DNA of 64,000 nucleotides, from contig CM054179.1 of the NCBI GenBank assembly GCA_028829895.1, positions 67,720,891-67,784,890 of the forward strand, in the 5' to 3' direction. Below the pieces are notes generated by a model. It saw only the letters and a program-made list of their open reading frames with translations. It was not told the origin of the DNA and did no database searches. The DNA is from Sinotaia quadrata. Its lineage: Eukaryota; Mollusca; Gastropoda; Architaenioglossa; Viviparidae. The position numbers were made by a program, and so were the translations under genes. Position 1 is the first letter of the stretch. Each line of letters begins with the position of its first letter. Shown here piece after piece: positions 1 to 13,300 of this stretch.

Positions 1-160
1 ACTCACACTGTTCCGCTACTTATTCTCTCGACATGTTGAAAACACTACACTGTTCTGCTACTTATTCTCTCAACATGTTGAAAACACTACACTGTTCCGC
101 TACTTATTCTTTCAACATTTTGAAAACACTCACACTGTTCTGCTACTTATTCTCCCCTAG
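1..160. repeat. minisatellite, ~42-bp unit, about 4 copies
   Basis: Units begin ACACTGTTCCGCTACTTATT. Starts at the window edge. Confidence 0.85.
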
Positions 161-429
161 CTAACCTCGGTGCTTCTTTTTGCTGTCAGCTCCTTCAAGA
201 AGAAAAATAATTGTAGCTATTTCTAGTAACTTCACTGTACCAGAATTTGCTCCATGTAATCAGCATACTTTGCCACAATACATCAAAGTAGTGTAATGTA
301 TTCCTTTACACTTACACACACTACAGCAGACGATAGACTCGCCCGGTTTTAGTAGTTTACAGTCAGTGAACCAATAGATTGAAATAACACGAGAGAGTAG
401 AAAATCTAACATGCTACTTGCCCATCAAG

Positions 430-768
430 CTAACGGCCGCCTTTCAAGACCAGACTTCTTTGCCACTTCACATTCAAGTGATCTGACAATATATTTCTCT
501 ACAGCAGGTGAACGTTTAGATCTCAGGCTGGCCTCTTTCTCATAAATCATAACCATTGGATAATAAAACTACCCACCCAGTTGGGATGGTTTGCATTATA
601 TCATCAATTTCTAGCATATTTTGAATTTGGGTGTTTCCTTCAACTCAAACACTTTCAAAAATACCGTCATAAGGAGTGACCAAGGTCGGGTCACTCTGAC
701 AATTTAACAATTTTTATAGAACAATTAAATTTAAAAATAGGGGGAGGCAAGTTTACTCCACCACAAAA
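430..768. repeat. dispersed repeat, copy 1
   Basis: Aligns over its length with 51907-52448: shared blocks GCTAAC..GC, TTGGATAATAAAA, ACCATCATAAGGAGTG-like and the end TTTACTCC.CCACA. Non-coding; possibly a short non-autonomous transposon. Confidence 0.7.
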
Positions 769-777
769 GTATAGTTG

Positions 778-1140
778 TAGCAGAAGCAGTAACATCATCA
801 GTAGTAGTTACAAATATTAACAGTACTATTAGCATTTAGTAGCATAATAGTACATGTAATAGCAATGATAGTAATAGTATTAATATATCAGTAAAAGTAG
901 CAACATCAGTAGTAGTTTAGTAATAGTAGAAGTAGTAGTAGAATTAGTAGAAGTAGAAGTATAATAGTAGTCTAGTAGCATTAGTAGCAGTAGAAATATG
1001 ATAGTAGTCTAGTAGCATTAATCGTCGTAGTTGTAGAAGAAGCACTGAAAGTATAACAGTAGTTAAATAGCATTAGTATAGTAATATGATTGCAGCAGTT
1101 GAAGAGCGTGTAGTATAGTAGCAGTAGAATAGCAGTCTAT
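778..1140. repeat. AGT/TAG-rich low-complexity tract
   Basis: Degenerate trinucleotide run (AGTAGTAG, GTAGCA). No gene seen. Confidence 0.75.
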
Positions 1141-1146
1141 TTTTAA

Positions 1147-1272
1147 ATGACACTATTAGTATGATAGTTCTTTATAGTGACACTATTAGTATGATAGTTC
1201 TTTATAATGACACTCTTAGTATGATAGTTCTTTATAATGACACTCTTAGTATGATAGTTCTTTATAATGTAA
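1147..1272. repeat. minisatellite, 30-bp unit, about 4 copies
   Basis: Unit contains TTAGTATGATAGTTCTTTAT. Confidence 0.9.
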
Positions 1273-1330
1273 TTAGTAGTATAAAAGTAGTGGCATCACG
1301 TAGCACTAGTAGTATACTAGTTCTTGTAGT

Positions 1331-1860
1331 GGCCGTAATGGTATAACAGATGTTGTAGCGTCTTAGTGGTATAACAGATGTTGTATCGGCCTTAGTGGTA
1401 TAACATATGTTGTAGTGGCCTTAGTGGTATAACATATGTTGTAGTGGCCTTAGTGGTATAACAGATGTTGTAGTGGCCTTAGTGGTATAACAGATGTTGT
1501 AGTGGCCTTAGTGGTATAACAGATGTTGTAGTTCCTTAGTTGTATAACAGATGTTGTTATGCCTTAGTGGTATAACAGTTGTTGTTGTGGCCTTAGTGGT
1601 ATAACAGTTGTTGTGGTGGCCTTAGTGGTATAACAGATGTTGTAGTGGCCTTAGTGGTATAACAGTTGTTGTTGTGGCCTTAGTGGTATAACAGTTGTTG
1701 TGGTGGTCTTAGTGGTATAACAGTTGTTGTGGTGGCCTTAGTGGTATAACAGTTGTTGTTGTGGCCTTAGTGGTATAACAGTTGTTGTGGTGGCCTTAGT
1801 GGTATAACAGTTGTTGTGGTGGCCTTAGTGGTATAACAGTTGTTGTGGTGGCCTTGTAGT
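1331..1860. repeat. minisatellite, ~30-bp unit, about 17 copies
   Basis: Unit GGCCTTAGTGGTATAACAG plus a GTTGTTGTG tail, mildly diverged. Together with the tracts before it this leaves 1-2070 without a visible exon. Confidence 0.9.
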
Positions 1861-2070
1861 ATAACAGTATAATACAAGCATCAGTAGTATAACTGTAGTA
1901 AGTCCAATATAGCAAGCAGAATATTTCTCCAGGTCCAATGCACGAAGAAGACTTCTCTCAGGAAAGGGAGATAAACGCTAGCGAAACGCGCTCGAGCTCT
2001 GTAATAGTCTTTGTAAAAAACACAACAACAAAACCATTACAGCACAGTGAACCAACAGTAAGAGACACAC

Positions 2071-2140
2071 CTCTTTGAACAGCAGCACCACGATAGGAGT
2101 GACGTGAACAGCAATGGAATTGGTGCCATAAAGCTTTCGT
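2071..2140 (-). CDS. copy B exon 9
   Basis: 70 nt, same length as copy A exon 9. Reads [19 protein letters not shown], the conserved approach to the first core membrane helix. Acceptor GTTACAG, donor GTGTGT. The next exon (SPFYIFQ type) is not in the window. Confidence 0.9.
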
Positions 2141-5100
2141 CTGTAACAAAAAGCAGGATAAAACACTTCTGTTTACAATGATTTTACTACTCTGCATTAG
2201 GTTGCTATACTACACACTTGACATATTGCAAATAAGAAAACTGCATATTTGGCATGTGCATTTATAATCATAAACAATTATAGTTAAAGTTTTAATAATG
2301 CATAATAAATTATTATTAGAATTATATAGAAAACACTTATATACACATATGAACGGTCTTATCACTGTGATACTGAGATCTGCCTCAAAGATTTTTTTCA
2401 CAGGTAACAATCGCTAGTGTATTTATACTTACGTTTTGTTGTATATATATATATATATATATATCAACAACGAAATGCCGCACAACTAAATAAATACTAA
2501 ACTTTCTAAAACATATCAATCGCCCCATTTACATATAAATTCAAAATCGATTTGTTTCTTCCTGGATATCTGCACCGATTGACCTACCTTTCTGATTGTT
2601 CAGTAACTGAATATCCGCTCAGCTTATGGAAATAGGAGAACTTGGTTCCTTCTTCAAAACCTCTGTAATCAAAGCAATGACAACCATATAATGCACAGTT
2701 TCCTCTGTAATCAAAGCAATGACAACCATATAATGCACAGTTTCCTCTGTAATCAAAGCAATGACAACCATATAATGCACAGTTTCCTCTGTAATCAAAG
2801 CAATGACAACCATATAATGCACATTTTCCTCTGTAATCAAAGCAATGACAACCATATAATGCACATTTTCCTCTGTAATCAAAGCAATGACAACCATATA
2901 ATGCACATTTTCCTCTGTAATCAAAGCAATGACAACCATATAATGCACATTTTCCTCTGTAATCAAAGCAATGACAACCATATAATGCACATTTTCCTCT
3001 GTAATCAAAGCAATGACAACCATATAATGCACATTTTCCTCTGTAATCAAAGCAATGACAACCATATAATGCACATTTTCCTCTGTAATCAAAGCAATGA
3101 CAACCATATAATGCACATTTTCCTCTGTAATCAAAGCAATGACAACCATATAATGCACATTTTCCTCTGTAATCAAAGCAATGACAACCATATAATGCAC
3201 ATTTTCCTCTGTAATCAAAGCAATGACAACCATATAATGTACATTTTCCTCTGTAATCAAAGCAATGACAACCATATAATGCACATTTTCCTCTGCAATC
3301 AAAGCAATGACAACCATATAATGTACATTTTCCTCTGTAATCAAAGCAATGACAAACATATAATGCACATTTTCCTCTGTAATCAAAGCAATGACAAACA
3401 TATAATGTACATTTTCCTCTGTAATCAAAGCAATGACAAACATATAATGCACAATTTTCTTCTGTAATCAAAGCAATGACAAACATATAATGCACAATTT
3501 TCCTCTCAGAAAGATTGAACTTATTAAGTTTCACTATCATAGACGGTCAGTATCAGTTTCTTTATTTTTTCGAATAATTAGAAATAGTTTTACCTACATC
3601 ATGATTAAGAAATGATTATTGCATTCTTTGAATAGAGTCCACAGAATAATGCCATCTCTTTAAACAGATGTGCAAATGTGTCATTACTTATAAGTGCAGA
3701 TTCTTGCCTTAGGCCAGTTGTTCGATATCCTTAAGTACATCTCTTTCATTGGTATTTTATTACCTGAGCTTGAGAAAATTATGAAGATCTGGATCCCAAA
3801 TGTACTTGATTTTCTTGATCATAAACCAGCGTGTCCCCTTTCCGTACTTCTGTTAAACAGTTGAAAAGAGAAGTGCTAAAAGTACAGCATAGTAGAGTAA
3901 CTATGTGTCTTAAAGATACATGGAAAGACATGTTAAATATATATCGCGGCCAGTGGAGCAATTCTCGCGATAGTTAGCACTGCTTAGTCTCACATTTGCA
4001 ACTGCCTTCATTCTGAGTAATAATTTAAATATAACACTCTATATAAATCATCCAAAAATGTACCTTCAATCTGAGTAATAATTTAAATATAACACTCTAC
4101 ATAAATCATCCAAAATGTACCTTCAATCTGAGTAATAAATTAAATATAACACCCTAAAAAAAACATCCAAAAATGTACCTTCAATTTGAGTAATAAATTA
4201 AAATATAACACTACATAAAACATCCAAAAATGTACCTTCAATTTGAGTAATAAATTAAAATATAACACTGTACATAAAACATCCAAAAATGTACCTTCAA
4301 TCTGAGTAAATAAATTTTATTTTTATGATATGATAAATTCCGAACTAATAATGCAGTCAATATGTTTATTTATACTAATTAGATTTTATGAACAGATACT
4401 GGCTCTGATGAACTGATTGATTACCTGATCAGAAAAACCTTCTTCAAGGTCAAAGGAGTCTGAACGTCTGAAAGAGACAAAGAAATCTGAGAGCAACAAA
4501 TAAACATTCCTTATTAAGACAAGGCATACATGTGGATTATGTGACTTATAATATTTTATTTATTCGTAATGTTAATGCATGCATTTCTTTCACGCGTCGT
4601 GTCCAGAGTGAGAGAGAAGCAGTACGGATGGTAACCGCAAGAAAAGACCAAACACCTGGGCCATGTATTTAAGCTCATTTTAATAGCCCCCAAATCAAGA
4701 GGCGTAACCCAGCGGTCATTCTAGTGGTGGCTTATTCTAGCGGTCTATTCTGAAGAGACATTACTGGCCCAGAGAAAAGGTATTTTTCAAGGGATATTCG
4801 TGTTATCATCATATTCTAATGAAGTTTTCGACAGACCAGTTCTAGTTGATCTTTCTAAAAGTTTATTTAATGGCCACTTCTAGAGCCCTGTTTTAATAGC
4901 CTTCTTTAGAGCCCTGTTCTAATAGCCTCCTTTAGAGCTCTGTTCTAATAGCCTTCTTTAGAGCCCTGTTCTAATAGCCTTCTTTAGAACCCTGTTCTAA
5001 TAGCCTTCTTTAGAACCCTGTTCTAATAGCCTGTTTTAGAGTCATGCTCCAGTAGCCAGCTTTAGAACCCTATGTTAATAGTTTGCTTTAGAAACCTGTT

Positions 5101-7226
5101 CCAATTGCCCTTTACGACGGCCCATTCAAGGACACATTCTAATGGGCCTTTTTTGTAAATACCTTTTCTAGACGCCCAGTGCAGTGATAACTTATTCGAG
5201 GTTCGATTTTATTAGCTTATTCTGCGGCCTGTTTTTATTCTTATTCTAGTGTATACCTAGTGGCACATTTTCTTAGTGGTTCATGTATGCGTCGACTTAT
5301 CAAGTGAACTAATCTTGTGGCGCATTTTAGTGTTCTGTGTTGCGGCTAGTTCTCGGTCTAGTCTAGTGGCTAATTCTAGTGTTTTGTTCTGATGGTTCAT
5401 TCTCAATCTGTAATAGTTTCTTTTTGTGGATACATATTCTACATGTCGGTTATATTGATTCATTAATAAACTTATTCTATGTATATACACCCATCTAGGG
5501 GCCTTTACTGAAAGTCTGTCTAGCAACCCACTCTCAAAATGCAGATTTAGCAATATCCAGTTCTTTTATAAAAACCTTTTTCGGCGCCTTTTCTAGTGTA
5601 GAATCCCATTTAAACAACCATTTCTGAGATCTGTTCTAATAACCATTTCAAGATTCCCACAGTTGTATACATAAATATACAGACTTTTCTTTAGAATACA
5701 ACTCTTCCATACAGATTACATCTAGAAAACGACATTTTCATCTAGAATACGACACTTCCATCTAGAAAATGACATTTTCATCTAGAATGAACTTTCATAG
5801 AAAGTATCGACTGGATCATGCATTGCAATTTTTCTTGGTCTAACTGATTCCGTAACTACAACACACCTTACAATCGAAAGTTTCCTTAGGTACAACACCC
5901 TTACAATCGAATGATTCCTTCACTACAACACACCTTACAATCGAAAGTTTCCTTAGGTACAACACCCTTACAATCGAATGAAGAGTAAGAAGAACTATTA
6001 GAAGAAATCGAAAGACGAACTAAAAATGGTGAGTTTCCATGCAAGTATTGTCGATCTTATATGAGTTCAGAATAAATATAATTTAATAATACAGATCCAT
6101 GTAAATCAAGCATAAACACATTTTGACTGGCATATAATTTTTCTTCAGTCGTTGGTCCATATCTGTTTCCAAATATTTACTACTGACTTATTCAAAGGAA
6201 AAGGCAATAGTAGTGTCTAAGACCATTAGTAATACCATACCTCATCATTTCTGAAGAGGAATGACCCCTTTTGACAGTTGCAACAAAATACTGGTTGAAT
6301 TGATCCTGTCGAGAAAAAGTGCAAACTCTGGTAATTTAGTGAGACTTCGATTATCACAACGCAAAATAATAAAGAGCATAACGACAGCAAGAGCATTGGA
6401 AGATACAATGTAGATTGTTAAAAGTACATATGAATATCAACCATCGTTAGAATATATTGCGCAGATTGCTAAAAATAAAATCCTTAAAATTATTAATAAT
6501 TTTATTCAATGCTGATTGCTAAATAGCAATACTATATTGATTTGCACAATGCCAGCATTGATTGTTTGGAACAAACAATGACGGATTGTTAATCAGCAAA
6601 GATAAAGCAACAACAATTAGAACGTAATGCGATTTGTTCGATATAATAGAAACAATAACAATCAAAAGAACATGCATCACATATTGTTATAGTATAGAAA
6701 CTACAACAATCATTTAAATGTACAGTTCAAATTGTTATAGTATAGAAGCAAAGACAATCATAAGAACATGTAATGCAGATTGTCTTATAAAAGCAAAGAC
6801 GAATCATGAGAACATTGAAGAGAATAGAAACAAAGAACTTGCAATGCAGATTGTTATAGAATAGAAAAAAATAAGAACATGCAATGCAGATTGTTATAGT
6901 ATAGAAACTTCGATAGTAAGACCTTGCAATTTAGAACTCGATAGTAAACAAATGTCGTTACTCATTGGAGAACACATTGCAGATTGCTTTAGTATAGAAA
7001 CATCGACAATCATTAGAAGACATACTACAGTGTTTTATGGTATAGAAACATCGACAATTACTAGAAGACATAGTATTCAAATATAGACAGTCATTAAAAT
7101 ATACAATTCATTTAGCAACTAATGGACATTCAAAGACAATCATTAAAATATACATTTCATTTAGCAACTAATGAACATTCAAAGATAATCGCTAAGATTG
7201 AACAAAACAAAACGATATTTGATTTA

Positions 7227-7324
<98 letters not shown>

Positions 7325-10300
7325 AACAAACACACACACACACACATTAACATGTACAGTATGCTAAATAGTATGAAATCTATAACATTTAATTCACTAT
7401 GCATATTAGATCGCTATATAATAAAGGGACTTCAATCACTAAAATAAATCAAAATCAAAATCAATGAATATTGCTAAATAACATAAATACATTTATTATG
7501 ATGTTGGTACATATAGTTAAAAGAAACGGATAAATTAATAGAAACATACAAAACATGTTTTGTTATATAATTTAGAGTCGCGAATATTCATTAACATATA
7601 TAGATTATTAACTGTTAATAAATGTTTCGAAAATTTCAGTGGAGTCACAACAAACGCGCCGTGTGTGAATCCAACCAATCGTGCTCGCGTTTTTCTCACC
7701 AGGTTGAATGTAATTCTAGCGTGTTTACACCTAGATTCCCCCCCCAAAAAAAAAAAAGAAAAAAAAAAGAAAAAAAAAAGCATGCCATCAATTTCATCTG
7801 GTTTTCAAACCGTTATCAGATCCATAGCTACAGTAGCCGCCTCCATCTCAAAAAAAAACCAGCAAAAATTAAAATAAATTCTGACTATTTTCCATCTGGA
7901 GCTTATGTGCCATGTTTAGAAAGTTAACGTGTCACAAGTTGCTAGTAAATTGTTTGTGTTTCTTTAAACCTACATAACTGTGTCGTGTGAATACATGCAA
8001 TGTAAAAAGGTAATTGTCTTCATCTAATTCATCTCGGCGTTGTGCCAGTGTAATAACGTACTATATTTCTGTATAGTGTCTCAAGACATCGTACCTTCAT
8101 GATGACTTTTTCTGCCCTGTCCAGAGAACACCTTGAGTGCGTGCACTTGACCATCAAGTGTGGCAGCCAGTAGAAAAGCAGGCGCAGTAAGCCGACGGTC
8201 AGCAGATACATGAACCAGGTGAGAATGTCTCGCCATGCGCACTCTTTGTAGCCAGTCACTTCCTGTTACAACGACACGTTATATCATGAGCGCTGACAGT
8301 CAAATTCTGAACTGCCTCTATATGAAAACAACAAAGTCTGGTTATCAGTGGTAAATGTCTCTAAGTCGGTTTTGAATCAATCCTTCAATCAAAACATTCT
8401 CCTTCTGGTAATCCCTTAATATCTAGTTAAGTCTGATCTGAATCAGCTCTTACATCAAATCACTTACATTCTGTCATCCTAATTTCTAGTTAAGCCTGAT
8501 CTGAACCAGTCATACACCAAAGTACTCACCATCTGGTCATCCTGGCCAGGGTTTAGGTAAGTTCGCCCAGACACCAGGGAAGGTGCCCCTTTCTGCCCCA
8601 TAACGAGGGAGGGACTTGAACCTATAGAAAAATACTTAAACTTGGTGAGTATGCAATGCGAGTACTAAATGGGGTTACTAGGTAGATACAAAATCAGTAC
8701 TTAATATATGATAACTTCTTTTATACAATATGAAATATGATGACTACACGTACTCAGTATGAGCACTACGTATTGTGACTATATGTACACAATATATATA
8801 TATTCAATATCGTTACTGAATATATTCAATATCAGTACTGAATGTATTCAATATCAGTACTGAATGTGGTGATTACATGTTTACAATATCAGAACTAAAT
8901 ATGACTATATGTGTGCACTGTGATATTAATATGATGTGTACATGTATACAATCTGAGTACTAAATATTGTGACTACAAGTATATGAGTACTATGGTGACT
9001 ACTTGCATATAATTTCAGTGCTAAATGACGTCATGCATACAATATGGGCATTACTGTAATATACACAGAACAAATACTATTTATGATAAAGTCACGTTTG
9101 AAATTTGAAAAAACAACAACTGTTATTTGCTACTGAATTAATTTTATTGTTTTATTGTATTTCGAAAAATAATAATTAGTCACCTTTCTGAGATCATATC
9201 TTATTAAAAATAAACACAATTGAATAATGTAGTGGTGGAGCAGGCTTGCCTATCCCTTTTTCTAGACTTAATTGTTTTATAAATTGTTGAATTGTCAAAG
9301 TGACCCGGACTGTGGCACTCCATTTGATGGTATTTTTGAAAGTGTCAGAGTTGGAGTAAGCAACTCGGACTTGAGAATATGCTAGAAATTTGCTGACGCA
9401 ATCCAAACCAGTTCCAATTGGATGAGTAGTTTCCTGACTAACAGTCTCACGCTTGTTCATATCAATTTCATCAAAACTGGATTGACTGGTAAGTTCTTTG
9501 ATGAATAAGTGCTCTATTCTAATCACTTTGAATTTGAACATAACTCGAGTCTGGTCATACAGGTGATAATTAGCTTATGGTAAGCTAACGGACTGATAAA
9601 GAAAGAATGGACTTAGAAAATTTCGTACATGTTTGCTATTGATCTATGATTTGAATTAGATAACGCATATGTAATTAAACCATTATTTCTATGTTCATTA
9701 ATTTCACCACTCTGTACATTATACTTGTGAGATTTGATTGATGCTGTATTTCTTAAGCTGTTTGTGTATTGGGTTAATGAAATTCTTGCAAGATTTTGTA
9801 AGTTGAGAATGTTTGTAAGAGAGAAAGGAGTCTAGAGATTAAATATGCCTGAAATTTGGTGCTGCCTTAATTTGACTTTTGCAGAAAGAAGGCCTTTTTG
9901 TTTTCTCTTCATGTCATGCTACGCTGGCTACTGTACCATGCTTGGTAACGTTGGTTTGAAGGTCCGGTGATGTCATTAACTTATCAGTAAAATGTGTTGC
10001 TGTAAGTTGATTCCTGTGAATTTCATTCAAGAGCCAATACAGCGGAATTTGTGGCTTTAGTTTGGTTTTGAGAATTCACAAGTTCATTTTGAATACTCCT
10101 TGTGGTGGTGTCGGTGAACGCACATACAAATTTGAAAACATTCCTCCTGATGTGTGCTTGATAGTGCATGCAAAGTTAGGGACAATTCTCCCAGGTGTTC
10201 TTGATAGTGCATGCAAAGTTCAGGACAATTCTCCCAGGTGTTCTTGATAGTGCATGCAAAGTTCAGGACAATTCTCCCAGGTGTTCTTGATAGTGCATGC

Positions 10301-13300
10301 AAAGTTCAGGACAATTCTCCCAGGTGTACTTCATAGTGCATGCAAAGTTCAGGACAATTCTCCCAGGTGTACTTCATAGTGCATGCAAAGTTCAGGACAA
10401 TTCTCCCAGGTGTTCTTGATAGTGCATGCAAAGTTCAGGACAATTCTCCCAGGTGTTCTTGATAGTGCATGCAAAGTTTGGGACGATTATTCCAGGTGTA
10501 CTTATGAGTGCATCGAAGATTCTGGTACTGTTGTGTAACGTGTCTAGAAGGGGCACGTGGACTCTCACCTAAATATGAAAGGCATTGTCTTGTTATAAGA
10601 AAAACTTATTTTAAAAGTGATACACTTCACTTCAATTTTCTTAAAAGAAGTACATTTTCTGAAAGCTGTATACTATTTAGATGTAGATCGCATGATTGTA
10701 AATGCTTTTTCTTAAAATGTTCTTTAAAGAATAATTTCAAAATATGTATTATGTTATTTTGTAACAGTCATAATTAGGTCCCTCATTGAGCTCTAGTATG
10801 TTTTAATAGAAATAATCTGTTTTCAAAGTTATTCGGGTAGGCGAGCAGTTTGACGTTGAGTGACATAAGTTGTACTAACTGTGAGTGTGTCACTATGTCG
10901 CCCAAATCTTGAAACACTGTATCCAAACAGGTCTCTCTGCAAACTACGCTTACAGTTTTAACAACAGTACCAATCAACATTTAGCAACAAAGGCAAACAA
11001 TGCCAGACAGTAAAATGTTCATTTCAGTAAAACAGTGTCCATTAGCTAACTATGCTCATAACAATTAGGTGTTAGCATTTATTGACAATCAACAGACTGT
11101 TAGCAATCAATGCAGATCGGCAAACAAGACATTAACAAACAGTGTGTATCAACAAACAGTATGTATCAACAAACAGTGCCTATCAGCAAACAGTGTGTAT
11201 CAACAAACAGTGTGTATCAACAAACAGTGCCTATCAGCAAACAGTGTGTATCAACTATCAGTGCTTGTTTAAAAACAGTACCTTAGCTAAAAGTACCTAT
11301 TAGTCCTTATCAGTTAACAGTCTTTTCACTTAAAAGTATCGTTCAGCAAACAATGACTGTCCATAATCAACCCCTCATTTAACAATACCCCTCAGCTAAC
11401 AATAACCCTCATCTAAAAGTACCCATCATCTAACAATACCCATCAGCTAACAATGCCTGTTAGCAAACAGACCCTATCACAGGGATAAGTAACCGAAGGC
11501 CTTGCCTGGCGTGCGGAGCGATTTTTAATGGCACGAACAAGTTCCAGGCAAAGAGGAAAATAGAAATAGGTCTATTTGAAAAGAAATACGCTGGCTCCGG
11601 GTGACTTTATTGCATTACTTTGGCACAGTGAACCTTGCCCTATAAAATTGTCTTTCTTCAGAAAATTATCCATGTTTGCAAACGCTACATAAATAGTGCC
11701 TGTCTGTAACCAGTGCTTGTCAGCAGACAATGTCTGTAGCAACACACTGTGCCTATCAAGAAACAGTATCTAATAAATTCTCGAGGAAAATGGCTGTTGA
11801 TAAACAGTCTCAGCAGTAGTATCCACCCACTTGTAAGATAAGCGTTATTTATGCATATTTTCCACCCAATTATGTGGCATGAAGCATTTACATATGAGCC
11901 ATTTTCTCCTTGAAATGCAAACTTATAGATACAAAAAAATATATTTGACATGAGGGGCAAGCAACCCACATTTTAGCATTTAAAGGTCACAGGGCCTGCG
12001 CTGGGAAACCTCTGGGAAAAATTACCAGTCTCATAACCTATCTATAAATTGTAAAAAGGAAAAATCTAGTCTGTTATGAATGTAACTTTTGGGCGACCTT
12101 GTTTTTGTTTTTCTTATACTACGTTATTGCTACTATAAAAATCGCTATAGTAAATTGCAGCAATGTTAATTGCTTGTTTACTTGTCTCCCCTAGAACGCA
12201 CTGATCTGAGACGATTAGTGCAAAGATAAAGTAGAAAGTTTAATCAAATAATGAACCTTAAGTCTTGCGAAAATATTTAGTGCGACAGAACTACTTTAGA
12301 ATACTTTTAAAAACATCACATTGCAAACTATGAGACGGTGAAATTGGCTTCGACAGAATAAGGAATGTTTTTAATTTTGTGCTAAATTATTATTTTAATT
12401 TCTTTGCTGTTGTACGGGTCAAAAGGTTACATGTTTGTTTCCATCGTTGAATTGTATGTTAAAGCTCATTGATCGGAAGAAGTATTGCACAACCGTAGCA
12501 CGTAGGTATAACTTCAATAAACAGAAGTCCAGCAGTGGATTAATTGACTTTCATCTTTACTATCAGTCATAATTCCAACAGTGGATTAATTGACTTTCAT
12601 CTTTACTATCAGTCATAATTCCAACAGTGGATTAATTGACTTTCATCTTCACTGCCACTCGCAAGTCCAGCAGAGGATTGGTTGACTTTCGTCTTTATTG
12701 TCAGTCACAAGTCTAGCATGGATTGGTTGACCTTCGTCTTTATTGTCAGTCACAAGTCTAGCATGGATTGGTTGACCTTCATTGTCAGTCACAAGTCTAG
12801 CATGGATTGGTTGACTTTCATCTTTATTGTCAGTCACAAGTCTAGCATGGATTGGTTGACCTTCGTCTTTATTGTCAGTCACAAGTCCAACAGTAGACTG
12901 GTTGACTTTCGTCTTTGCTGTCAGTCACAAATATAGCAGTGGATTGGTTGACTTTCTAATTTACTGTCAGTTGTGGAGGATTGTTAATTATATGTGAATA
13001 CAGTAGGAGAGAAAAACGAGAAAATGAAATATTGGTTAATTATCCCCCCTCTCGCTTCTGAAAGCTAACCTGACTTCACAGACGTACGTCACACAAATAA
13101 TCAAACAGACGTACGGACGGACAACAAAGAGAGAGATAGTGCCCTAAATTCCCCGTCCTGCTAATCGTTAGAAATGGGTTTGCCGGTACTCCTTCTTGTT
13201 CGTCTTTTGGATTTCCCTGTTGTACGTTTTGACAGTTTGTAGATTTGCCATATGGACTAAAAGCACATAAATACATACTAAATCAAATTGATCAGTTCTT

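Noticed and set aside
2661..3506. CRISPR-like array or a real Cys-rich repeat protein (258-318 codon frames on both strands)
   Set aside because: Units are contiguous with no unique spacers, the genome is eukaryotic, and the open frames follow from a 42-bp period without stops. The splice-acceptor reading explains the array better.
7122..7404. Poly-His/Thr and Cys/Val frames
   Set aside because: Direct translation of a CA/TG microsatellite.
8095..8262. Assigning this N-terminal exon to copy A
   Set aside because: It lies downstream of the copy A stop in transcription direction; order and exons 5-9 next to it show it belongs to a second gene.
9194..9541. 115-codon minus frame as a gene
   Set aside because: No domain, no splice context, lies in a copy B intron; kept only as a note.
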